Below, piece after piece: positions 15,937-22,234 of a stretch of 29,808 bases of DNA; positions within the stretch are counted from its first letter, which is position 1; every line of letters begins with the position of its first letter. The notes below the pieces were generated by a model that worked only from the letters and a program-made list of their open reading frames with translations, did not search any database and was not told the DNA's origin. The position numbers were made by a program, and so were the translations under genes. Origin of the DNA: a virus; the IMG/VR virus record IMGVR_UViG_3300032011_001365, positions 1-29,808 of that record, one strand, 5' to 3'.

Positions 15937-16736
15937 AAAGAATTTTAATTTTTGGTTTACCTGGTTCAGGTAAATCTACTTTAGCAGAAAAACTAGTAGA
16001 AGTATTAGGTAATGCCGATTGGCACAACGCAGACAAAATCAGAGAAACATTTGATGATTGGGATTTCTCACCTGAGGGCAGAGAACGTCAATCATTACGA
16101 ATGAGAGATTATGTTAGAAAAAGTGTTGCAAAAGGAAATTATGGTGTAGCCGACTTTGTTTGTCCAACAAATGAACTTCGAGAAAAGAATGTTCCTGAAT
16201 ATGTAATTTGGATGGATACTATTGAAGAAGGCAGATTTGAAGACACAAATAAAATGTTTGAAAAGCCTACAATAGATAGTGTAAAAATAAATGCTATTGT
16301 AACAGCAGAAGATTGGTGGACAGAAGAAAAGGTTGAGGAATGGGCAAGACTAATTGCTGTTGATATTAAAGATCACGAGTTTCAACCAAAGCAACCAACC
16401 ACGCAAATGTTAGGGAGATTTCAACCATTCCACGATGGACATAAAGCATTATTTGAAAAGGCTGTAGCAAAGCATGGTCAAGTTGCAATACTGGTTAGAG
16501 ACATGCCACTTACAGATGATGACCCATGGCAAGTAGATAAGATATGCGAAAATATAGAAATAGCATTGGCCGAACATGCAGGAAAATTTAGATGTTACCC
16601 TGTGCCTAACATAATGAATATTACTTATGGCAGAGGAGTAGGGTATAAAATTGAAGAGGAAGTTCTTGATGAGGAAACACAAAAAATAAGTGCAACAAAA
16701 ATTAGAGAACAAATGAGAAAGGATGGCAAATTATAA
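15933..16736 (+). CDS. Fusion of APS-kinase-like P-loop kinase and NMNAT-like nucleotidyltransferase
   Basis: 267 aa with two domains. Residues 1-150 are a P-loop kinase: Walker A GLPGSGKS (8-15), NADKIR (32-37), DWDFSPEGRERQSLRM (42-57), and VADFVCPTNELRE then VWMDTIEEGRFEDTN-type elements that parallel adenylylsulfate kinase (CysC). Residues 155-267 are a nucleotidyltransferase with GRFQPFHDGH (161-170, carrying the HxGH motif) and ISATKIR (252-258), the pattern of NadM/NadR-type NMN adenylyltransferases. NadR joins NMNAT and a ribosylnicotinamide kinase in the opposite order. The product may serve NAD salvage, or PAPS formation plus a separate transfer. The exact substrates are open. It overlaps both neighbours (ATGA upstream, 14 nt downstream). 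Confidence 0.7.
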   Translation: MKRILIFGLPGSGKSTLAEKLVEVLGNADWHNADKIRETFDDWDFSPEGRERQSLRMRDYVRKSVAKGNYGVADFVCPTNELREKNVPEYVIWMDTIEEGRFEDTNKMFEKPTIDSVKINAIVTAEDWWTEEKVEEWARLIAVDIKDHEFQPKQPTTQMLGRFQPFHDGHKALFEKAVAKHGQVAILVRDMPLTDDDPWQVDKICENIEIALAEHAGKFRCYPVPNIMNITYGRGVGYKIEEEVLDEETQKISATKIREQMRKDGKL

Positions 16737-17007
16737 TCACCCTGCATACACAAGATATCCACATTTGAAAAAAGGAACCATTGCAGGTGATTATATAAAC
16801 AGCGAAGATAATTTAAGATTTACAAAATGGAGAAAGACTTTTGCTTTTACGCCTAAGATTACAATTAGTGGAAACAGGGTTTGGTTTAAACTGCTCTACA
16901 AAAGAGATAGATGGTTACATATAGAACCACCGCAGTTTCCTAAAGACCATTTTGTAAAAACAGAATATGCAGAATGGGATGAAATATTAAATTTAAAAAT
17001 GAGGTAA
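16723..17007 (+). CDS. Small conserved hypothetical protein before metK
   Basis: 94 aa, basic and rich in aromatic residues (WRKTFAFTPKITISGNRVWF, then LLYKRDRWLHIEPPQFPK). Its start lies 14 nt inside the kinase-fusion gene, and its stop is two bases before the metK ATG, so it belongs to the same transcript. No known motif is recognised. The pattern of Trp, Tyr and Lys could suit nucleic-acid or protein contact, but this is only an impression. Confidence 0.5.
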   Translation: MANYNHPAYTRYPHLKKGTIAGDYINSEDNLRFTKWRKTFAFTPKITISGNRVWFKLLYKRDRWLHIEPPQFPKDHFVKTEYAEWDEILNLKMR

Positions 17008-17009
17008 AC

Positions 17010-18107
17010 ATGTATCAATTCACAAGTGAAAGTGTGTCGCAAGGACATCCAGACAAAGTTGCAGATCTAATTTCAGATACAGTAGCAACGTATTTAATAA
17101 ACTCTAACAAACAACATAGAGCGGCTGTGGAAACTATAGTCACTACCAACAAAGTCGTGTTAGCCGGCGAATACAAAAGCGACAGAGGTGCTAATAAGGA
17201 TAGAATAGCAAACTTAGTAAGAGACGTAATACAAGAAATAGGATATGAACAAGAAGGCTTTCATTGGGAAACAGTAGAAATACAAAATAATTTACATGGA
17301 CAATCACCTGATATAGCACTAGGCACAGATGACTTTGGTGCTGGAGACCAAGGTATTATGTTTGGTTATGCATGTGAAGAAGCAGGAAATAAATTACCTT
17401 ATCCTTTATTTTACAGTCATGAAATATTAAAAAAATTACAAGACTTAAGAAAAAATGACTCTGCCTTTACATGGCTAGAACCTGACAGCAAGGCTCAAGT
17501 AACATTCAATTACGGTAGTGACGGCAAGCCGATAGATATTTCAAATATTGTTTGTAGCACTCAACACAAAGAAGAAGTTGACATAGAATTTGTTAGAAAT
17601 AATGTAAGTGATATAATACAAGATGTTGCAGGAAGTTTTATTACAAACAAGACAACATTTCATATTAATCCAACTGGTAGATTTGTTATTGGTGGCCCCG
17701 ATGGTGACACAGGATTAACTGGTAGAAAGATTATTGTAGACACATATGGAGGAGCATCTCCTCATGGCGGTGGAGCATTTAGTGGTAAAGATTGCACTAA
17801 AGTAGATAGAAGTGCCGCCTATATGGCTAGAGCAGTAGCAAAACAAATATTAGTGGAAAATGATTTTCAAGAAGTATTAGTGCAATTAAGTTATGCTATC
17901 GGAATAAAAGAACCTACGTCAGTAACAGTTTGGACTGATAAAAAAATAAATTATGTTGTTGCAGAGAAAGTAAAATCAGTTGTGGATTTAACACCATTAG
18001 GTATTATAAATAAATTTAAATTGTTTGATTTTGATCTAACTAAAACTACAAATTATGGGCACTTTGGTAAAAATGATTTACCATGGGAGCATGAAGCATG
18101 GACTTAA
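17010..18107 (+). CDS. metK: S-adenosylmethionine synthetase (methionine adenosyltransferase)
   Basis: 365 aa, slightly shorter than the E. coli enzyme (384 aa). It keeps the hallmark elements: SESVSQGHPDKVADLISD (6-23; bacterial enzymes usually read SEGHPDK), GAGDQGIMFGY (110-120) and GGPDGDTGLTGRKIIVDTYGG (228-248) followed by the PHGGGAFSGKDCTKVDRSAAY phosphate-binding loop. It makes SAM from methionine and ATP in the cytoplasm. GAGG lies 5 nt before the start, and apt overlaps its end by 10 nt. The motifs look intact, so it is probably active. Host MetK is normally essential and present, so a phage copy points to raised or redirected SAM demand. Confidence 0.95.
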   Translation: MYQFTSESVSQGHPDKVADLISDTVATYLINSNKQHRAAVETIVTTNKVVLAGEYKSDRGANKDRIANLVRDVIQEIGYEQEGFHWETVEIQNNLHGQSPDIALGTDDFGAGDQGIMFGYACEEAGNKLPYPLFYSHEILKKLQDLRKNDSAFTWLEPDSKAQVTFNYGSDGKPIDISNIVCSTQHKEEVDIEFVRNNVSDIIQDVAGSFITNKTTFHINPTGRFVIGGPDGDTGLTGRKIIVDTYGGASPHGGGAFSGKDCTKVDRSAAYMARAVAKQILVENDFQEVLVQLSYAIGIKEPTSVTVWTDKKINYVVAEKVKSVVDLTPLGIINKFKLFDFDLTKTTNYGHFGKNDLPWEHEAWT

Positions 18108-18631
18108 AACAACATATTAGAACTGTTTTAGATCATCCTATAGAAGGTATAAAGTTTAGAGATATAACATCTCTAACTGAAAACCCAAAAGCATTTCATA
18201 AAACACTAATAGACATTACATCTGAATGTATGGACTTTACAGTTGATACAATAGTTGCTATAGAAAGCAGAGGTTTTGTTTTTGGTTCTGCAGTGGCTAG
18301 AGATTTAGAAGTTCCCTTTGTTATGGCTAGAAAGCCAGGAAAGTTACCAAACGAAACTGTAAGTAAAGAATTTAAATTAGAGTATGGTGAAACAGAATTG
18401 CATTTACAAAAAATTTCGCCCATCCAAGGTAGGGTAGTAGTTATAGATGATTTAATTGCTACAGGCGGAACAGCACTTGCCTGTGCAGATTTAATTCACG
18501 AGAACTTTGATATAGCAAAAAAAGATATTTTAATTCTGGCTGTAATAGACTTGCCCGATTTGAAGGGAAGTGCTATAATACAAGAGCAAGGTTACAATAT
18601 TAAAACACTTATAGAATTTGAAGGCGAATAA
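18098..18631 (+). CDS. apt: Adenine phosphoribosyltransferase
   Basis: 177 aa, usual Apt length. Type I phosphoribosyltransferase fold with FRDIT (20-24), AIESRGFVFGSAVA (54-67) and the PRPP-binding loop VVVIDDLIATGGTA (113-126). It converts adenine and PRPP to AMP. The gene begins inside the last codons of metK, suggesting joint expression. Adenine is released when SAM-derived products (SAH or methylthioadenosine) are degraded by host nucleosidase, so the pair could recycle SAM-derived adenine (inferred). Its stop shares one base with the next ATG. Confidence 0.93.
   Translation: MDLKQHIRTVLDHPIEGIKFRDITSLTENPKAFHKTLIDITSECMDFTVDTIVAIESRGFVFGSAVARDLEVPFVMARKPGKLPNETVSKEFKLEYGETELHLQKISPIQGRVVVIDDLIATGGTALACADLIHENFDIAKKDILILAVIDLPDLKGSAIIQEQGYNIKTLIEFEGE
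18551..18579 (+). promoter_or_regulatory. Possible internal sigma70-type promoter at the end of apt
   Basis: TTGCCC (18551-18556), 17-nt spacer, perfect TATAAT (18574-18579) preceded by TGC, giving an extended -10. The predicted start is near 18586, just upstream of the micro-ORF and the clamp-loader-like gene. It lies inside coding sequence, so a chance match is possible. Confidence 0.35.
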
Positions 18632-18717
18632 TGGCACAAAAACAAGCACAACAAAAAGTAGATTTAAAAAAAGAAAAACTAAAAAAGAAACAAGCACAGG
18701 ATAGACGTAATGGCTAA
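18631..18717 (+). CDS. 28-aa Lys/Gln-rich micro-ORF between apt and the next gene
   Basis: ATG at 18631 shares a base with the apt stop (TAATG), and its TAA at 18715-18717 overlaps the next gene's ATG at 18710. The product is 28 residues (MAQKQAQQKVDLKKEKLKKK, then QAQDRRNG), very basic and predicted as one helix. It fills an 80-nt gap exactly, with overlaps at both ends, in a genome where such overlaps mark real genes. It may instead serve only to couple translation of the flanking genes. No family known. Confidence 0.5.
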   Translation: MAQKQAQQKVDLKKEKLKKKQAQDRRNG

Positions 18718-19180
18718 AAAGGCGCCAGCAATAGCACTTAAAGATATAATGGCGGCTGTCGATAAGAAAGACAGAGGCTTTTATAATCGTCTTACTACTG
18801 AACAGAAAAAGGCATTTAGTGCCTGGATGATGATGAGATATTGCAGTAGTGTGCAAGGTCGAGATGCCGCAAACTACATATATCTTACAAATGAATTAGT
18901 AAATTTTCAGTTTATGGAAGTTAGTAAACATCCTGAATTGCAATGGCTTTTACTAAGTGCATGTGGTGTTGGCAAAATACAATTTCACCCTTACTTAAAA
19001 CCACCCAATGCTAAGAAGAAGAAAAATAAAATATCAGAATTTTTATATGGTTTATATCCGCATAGCAAACCAGAAGATATAGAATTAATGATTAAGTTAA
19101 ACAGTAATAATGAATTAAAGGCATTGGCATATGACTACGGCTACGATGACAAAACAATTAAAGACATCTTTGGAAAATAA
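18710..19180 (+). CDS. 62: Probable clamp-loader small subunit (gp62-like)
   Basis: 156 aa, helical, close to gp62 in length (T4 187 aa; marine relatives shorter). AFSAWMMMRYCSS (about 45-57), followed by YIYLTNELVN and LQWLLLSACG, resembles the pattern of gp62 (F-x-x-x-x-V-N-x-A-L-S, then A-x-x-M-N). It continues with a Lys-rich segment and an alternating helical tail (YPHSKPEDIELMIKLNSNNELKAL). T4 gp62 with gp44 loads the gp45 sliding clamp. No gp44 is in this window, so context support is limited and I rely on a remembered pattern. The start overlaps the micro-ORF, and the end overlaps the zinc-finger gene by 50 nt. Confidence 0.45.
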   Translation: MAKKAPAIALKDIMAAVDKKDRGFYNRLTTEQKKAFSAWMMMRYCSSVQGRDAANYIYLTNELVNFQFMEVSKHPELQWLLLSACGVGKIQFHPYLKPPNAKKKKNKISEFLYGLYPHSKPEDIELMIKLNSNNELKALAYDYGYDDKTIKDIFGK

Positions 19181-19850
19181 TCTAACATGTAAATGGTGTA
19201 ATAAAACTTTTATGAGTGAACGAACTCTATCCGCTCATATGTGTGTTAGAAAAAGACGTTGGGCAGACAAAGACTTAACACATACAAGATTAGGCTATAG
19301 AGTTTTTCAAATGTTTTATGAACTTAATACAACAGCAAGTAAACCTAAATCACAAGAAGATTTTATACGCAGTCAATATTATGAAGGTTTTGTAAAGTTT
19401 GGTAGAAGTTGTATTCGTAATGAATATTTAGAGCCAGAAAAGTTTGCAGAGTGGTTAATTAAGAACAGTAAGAAGTTAGCAGATTGGCATAAAGATAAAG
19501 TGTATGATGAATTCTTATTGCAATATGTAAAAAAAGAACCTGGCATGAAAGCATTAGAAAGAACAATTATGTATTTGTCTGCTTGGGGTAAAGATAACGA
19601 AAAAGAGTATTTTGAATACTTTAAGGAAGTATCAACACCTAGAGCAGTTCATGATATAAGAAGTGCAAAAGTTAGTCCTTGGGTAATTTATCTAAGTGAT
19701 TCAGGCAACGATCTGTTAAGACGTTTTAGTTCAGAGCAAGTAGAAATGATAAAAGATTTAATAGACTCTAAATTTTGGATGAAAGTATTTGTATCTAACA
19801 AAGAAGAAGTAGCAGAAATTAAAAAAACGTGTAAAATAGCAAGTATATGA
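19131..19850 (+). CDS. Zinc-finger-containing conserved phage protein
   Basis: 239 aa. An N-terminal CCHC finger (C20-x2-C23, H36-x-C38, in CKWCNKTFMSERTLSAHMC) is followed by a basic run VRKRRW and a helical body. The finger suggests nucleic-acid contact. The body (for example SQYYEGFVKFGRSC, and later VSPWVIYLSD) is unrecognised but looks like a conserved marine T4-like family. Start 19131 has AAAGG nine bases upstream; an in-frame ATG at 19146 is an alternative and would reduce the 50-nt overlap with the upstream gene. Role in replication, repair or transcription is open. Confidence 0.55.
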   Translation: MTTATMTKQLKTSLENNLTCKWCNKTFMSERTLSAHMCVRKRRWADKDLTHTRLGYRVFQMFYELNTTASKPKSQEDFIRSQYYEGFVKFGRSCIRNEYLEPEKFAEWLIKNSKKLADWHKDKVYDEFLLQYVKKEPGMKALERTIMYLSAWGKDNEKEYFEYFKEVSTPRAVHDIRSAKVSPWVIYLSDSGNDLLRRFSSEQVEMIKDLIDSKFWMKVFVSNKEEVAEIKKTCKIASI

Positions 19851-19861
19851 GGAGTAAAAAT

Positions 19862-20167
19862 ATGGAAATGTGGGACTTAGATGACCTAATAGATTTAACA
19901 GAAAAATGGCATGTAGATAGAAATCTTATCGATGGAGCCACAAGTAAAGATCAAGTATTGAAACTAATACAAGAAGTTGGAGAACTATCTGATAGTGTCT
20001 GCAAAGGAAAAGATGTAAAAGATGATATAGGAGATTGCTTAGTGATACTAATTAATATTGCTAAAAGAGAAGGCACAACATTAGAAGAATGTTTACAAGT
20101 AGCATACAATGATATTAAGGATAGAAAAGGCAAGATGATAGATGGCATCTTTGTTAAAGAAGAATAA
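19862..20167 (+). CDS. MazG-like NTP pyrophosphohydrolase 1
   Basis: 101 aa from ATG 19862, chosen because AGGAG (19850-19854) lies seven bases before it; the in-frame ATG at 19847 would put this site inside the gene. All-alpha NTP-PPase pattern: KLIQEVGELSDSV (ExxE helix), then DDIGDCLVILINIA (ExxD-type Mg site with D-D-x-x-D), then AYNDIKDRKGKMIDGIFVKEE. These enzymes hydrolyse (d)NTPs to monophosphates and PPi. In phages they are proposed to alter nucleotide pools or ppGpp. Its stop overlaps the start of a second MazG-like gene. Confidence 0.75.
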   Translation: MEMWDLDDLIDLTEKWHVDRNLIDGATSKDQVLKLIQEVGELSDSVCKGKDVKDDIGDCLVILINIAKREGTTLEECLQVAYNDIKDRKGKMIDGIFVKEE

Positions 20168-20427
20168 TGAATAAAAGACAAGAAATGTTAGTAATAACAA
20201 TGGAAGAATGTGCTGAACTAATACAGGCATGTAGTAAACTAATTAGATTTGAAAAGGATAGTTGCCCAGATGATATTAGTAATTTACAAGATGAAATTGG
20301 TGATGTTATGTGTATGATTGATATTATGAAACATAGTGGACTTGTCAATGACGAACAAATTCAAGAACGTATAGAAGTAAAAAAAGATAAATTAATGAAG
20401 TGGAGTTTATTGTTCAGTGAAGATTGA
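20167..20427 (+). CDS. MazG-like NTP pyrophosphohydrolase 2
   Basis: 86 aa. The same fold class with a different signature: EECAELIQACSKLIRF (ExxE, helix 1), then LQDEIGDVMCMIDIM (ExxD, helix 3) and a KKDKLMKWSLLF tail. TAATG overlap with the preceding MazG-like gene implies co-translation. The two proteins are not close copies, so they may have different nucleotide preferences or form a hetero-oligomer (inferred). Its last 11 nt overlap the GTG start of the DnaE-like gene. Confidence 0.7.
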   Translation: MNKRQEMLVITMEECAELIQACSKLIRFEKDSCPDDISNLQDEIGDVMCMIDIMKHSGLVNDEQIQERIEVKKDKLMKWSLLFSED

Positions 20428-20995
20428 TTTTGATGTAGACATTGATATGGCTAATAGAGATGACTTTCTCAAGTTAGTAAATCATACGCCTGCAGGTATT
20501 GAAAAGGATGGTAAGTTTACTAAACATAATACTGGTGTCTACTTTCAAAACATTCCTAAGTTTCCGTTAGAAGGTTACAGCACAATAGATCACAAACAAG
20601 CAGAAGAAGAGGGTTGGTTTAAGGTAGACTTTCTTAATAATCACATATACAAAGATATAGTAGATGAGCCACATTTAGACAGACTAGTTTCGACTGAACC
20701 AATGTGGGAACTGTTTGGTCATAAAGAAATAGTTGAACAACTATTTCACATAAACAATCATTTTGAAATTGTAAAACAACACCTACCCGAAACTATTGAA
20801 CAGTTAGCAATGATACTTGCAATGATAAGGCCAGGCAAACGCCATTTGGTTGGTAAGGATTGGAAGGACATTGAAAAGAATGTTTGGGTAAAAACTGATG
20901 AATACTTTTTTAAACAAAGCCATGCAATGGGTTATGCATTAGCAATTATAGTTCAATTAAATTGTATTGTTGAAAAACTTAATCAGTCTTCCTAA
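20417..20995 (+). CDS. Compact DnaE (DNA polymerase III alpha)-like palm/fingers protein
   Basis: 192 aa from a GTG start. It appears to be a condensed C-family polymerase core. DFDVDIDMANRDDFLKLV (4-21) parallels the DnaE catalytic PDFDVDF...RD segment (D6 and D8 matching the two paired Asp). KHNTGVYFQNIPKFPL (36-51) parallels KHAGGVVIAPT...FAPL. FKVDFL (68-73, D71) parallels KFDFLGL with the third catalytic Asp. LPETIEQLAMILAMIRPGK (123-141) parallels the LxP...EDL...A..RPG element. YFFKQSHAMGYALAIIVQ (163-180) parallels FNKSHAAAYAL..YQ. The PHP domain, thumb, most of the fingers and all C-terminal domains are absent (bacterial DnaE is about 1,160 aa). The GTG start is supported because the DxD motif lies before the first internal ATG. 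Polymerase activity is not implied; it could be accessory or a decoy. Confidence 0.6.
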   Translation: MKIDFDVDIDMANRDDFLKLVNHTPAGIEKDGKFTKHNTGVYFQNIPKFPLEGYSTIDHKQAEEEGWFKVDFLNNHIYKDIVDEPHLDRLVSTEPMWELFGHKEIVEQLFHINNHFEIVKQHLPETIEQLAMILAMIRPGKRHLVGKDWKDIEKNVWVKTDEYFFKQSHAMGYALAIIVQLNCIVEKLNQSS

Positions 20996-21359
20996 TTAAC
21001 TGAATACCTCTTCTCTTTATACGTTTCTTCAAAAGATTTTGTAAAGTAGTCATTGGACCAAATTGATGAGTAACGTCTTTCATTACAAAGGTAGTTAAGT
21101 AAGGCCGAAATGATTTCATCTCATGGTGTAGGAACACATCAATTGGCATAAGCCTATTAGATTCCCACCACCAAGTTTCGCCAAGTTCTAATAAAAGTTT
21201 TGTTTGATCGATATTGCTTATCTTTTGTATGTCGTAAAAAGTGATTATAGAATTATCATAGTTTACAACAATACCAAAGTGTTCAGTCTCGCCATACTTT
21301 AAACCAGTAATGAACGGAAACTTTTCTTGATACATTTCTTGCATAATGATATTTACCAT
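20979..21359 (-). CDS. Minus-strand conserved hypothetical protein
   Basis: 126 aa, the only minus-strand frame that looks like a real gene. It has normal composition and a structured pattern (FGIVVNYDNSIITFYDI, then LGETWWWESNRLMPIDVFLH), which I recall from conserved hypotheticals of T4-like marine phages. It converges on the DnaE-like gene, and their 3' ends overlap by 17 nt. Its 5' end faces the late gene at 21399 across 39 bp. Start 21359 has no clear ribosome binding site; an in-frame ATG at 21344 is an alternative. Function unknown. Confidence 0.65.
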   Translation of the reverse strand: MVNIIMQEMYQEKFPFITGLKYGETEHFGIVVNYDNSIITFYDIQKISNIDQTKLLLELGETWWWESNRLMPIDVFLHHEMKSFRPYLTTFVMKDVTHQFGPMTTLQNLLKKRIKRRGIQLIRKTD

Positions 21360-21368
21360 CTAGAAAGA

Positions 21369-21374
21369 TAAATA
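21369..21374 (+). promoter_or_regulatory. T4-late-type promoter box TAAATA before the virion-type gene
   Basis: GATAAATA-GTAAT-A. The start would be at A21380, giving a 19-nt leader with AAAGG about 10 nt before the ATG at 21399. So this late gene has a leader, unlike the five genes near the left end. Confidence 0.6.
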
Positions 21375-21398
21375 GTAATACATAAAGGTTATAAAAAC

Positions 21399-22199
21399 AT
21401 GAGTCATGGAGATCACAGATTATATTTATACGACGACCCGATAGATTTAGTGGTATCTTCTGACGCACTTTATTTGGAAAACAGACCTATGAACAATAGA
21501 CAATTAAAAGCACATAAAGGATTTAGTAACGAACTTACTTTTAACATTCGCGATAGAGATAGAAAATTGCAAAATGTTTTTAGTGAAACAATATATGCAC
21601 ATATTTACAATCCTCAAACTAAAAAAAGATTACTTACAAGAAAGTGTGAGGATACTAGTAGCATTGGGATTATAAAACTATATTTAAATGAAGGCGATTT
21701 AACAAGTATAGACCCAGGACTTTACAAAATGTATTTGAGTAAAGATTCTGTAGAAACAAAAAATATGCCAATATATTCAAACCAAGATTATGACGTTTCA
21801 ATGAATATTGAGATACTTGCAGATGGTGTTATAGAGCCTACTGCAACACAACTAGCAAATGTATTTACGCAGGTTGCTAATACTACATTAGGAGATAGTG
21901 CAAATATATTTACAACTAATTCCTTATATGGTAATCAAGATAGAAATTTTGCAGACGCTCGACATTCGTTAGCAATATATCCTTCCACCTTTACAGGTAA
22001 TGTTTTAATACAAGGTAGCATTTTAGAGAATCAACCTAATAACGATGACGCAAGTAAAGATTGGTTTAATATTTCTAATTGCTCTTTTTCAGCAACAAGC
22101 AATATTACACACAAAACATTTACTATAAACGCAAACTGGATAAGATGCTTAACTTACCCAACGTCAGGTTCTATTACAAAAATTCTTTTAAGAAATTAA
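21399..22199 (+). CDS. Probable virion structural protein (baseplate/fibre type)
   Basis: 266 aa. The N-terminal half has beta-rich segments (HRLYLYDDPIDLVVSSDALY; ELTFNIRDRDRKLQNVFSE) of the type seen in phage adhesion or baseplate proteins with a first immunoglobulin-like domain. The C-terminal part has FTGNVLIQGSILENQPNNDD and ends in INANWIRCLTYPTSGSITKI plus LLRN, a pattern I know from structural proteins of marine T4-like phages. A late promoter with leader supports virion expression. It stands alone between a minus-strand gene and the primase promoter. Exact position in the particle is unknown. Confidence 0.5.
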   Translation: MSHGDHRLYLYDDPIDLVVSSDALYLENRPMNNRQLKAHKGFSNELTFNIRDRDRKLQNVFSETIYAHIYNPQTKKRLLTRKCEDTSSIGIIKLYLNEGDLTSIDPGLYKMYLSKDSVETKNMPIYSNQDYDVSMNIEILADGVIEPTATQLANVFTQVANTTLGDSANIFTTNSLYGNQDRNFADARHSLAIYPSTFTGNVLIQGSILENQPNNDDASKDWFNISNCSFSATSNITHKTFTINANWIRCLTYPTSGSITKILLRN

Positions 22200-22200
22200 C

Positions 22201-22228
22201 TTGACATATTACATATATCCTGTATAAT
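22201..22228 (+). promoter_or_regulatory. Consensus sigma70 promoter for primase, leaderless
   Basis: Perfect -35 TTGACA (22201-22206), 16-nt spacer, perfect -10 TATAAT (22223-22228), then AAACTT and ATG at 22235. With the -10 box ending at -7, +1 is the A of the ATG. No Shine-Dalgarno sequence. Confidence 0.7.
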
Positions 22229-22234
22229 AAACTT

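Noticed and set aside
18530-18856. Minus-strand 108-codon ORF across apt, micro-ORF and gp62-like gene
   Set aside because: Phe/Leu/Val-rich translation arises from the Lys-rich plus strand; it spans three gene borders.
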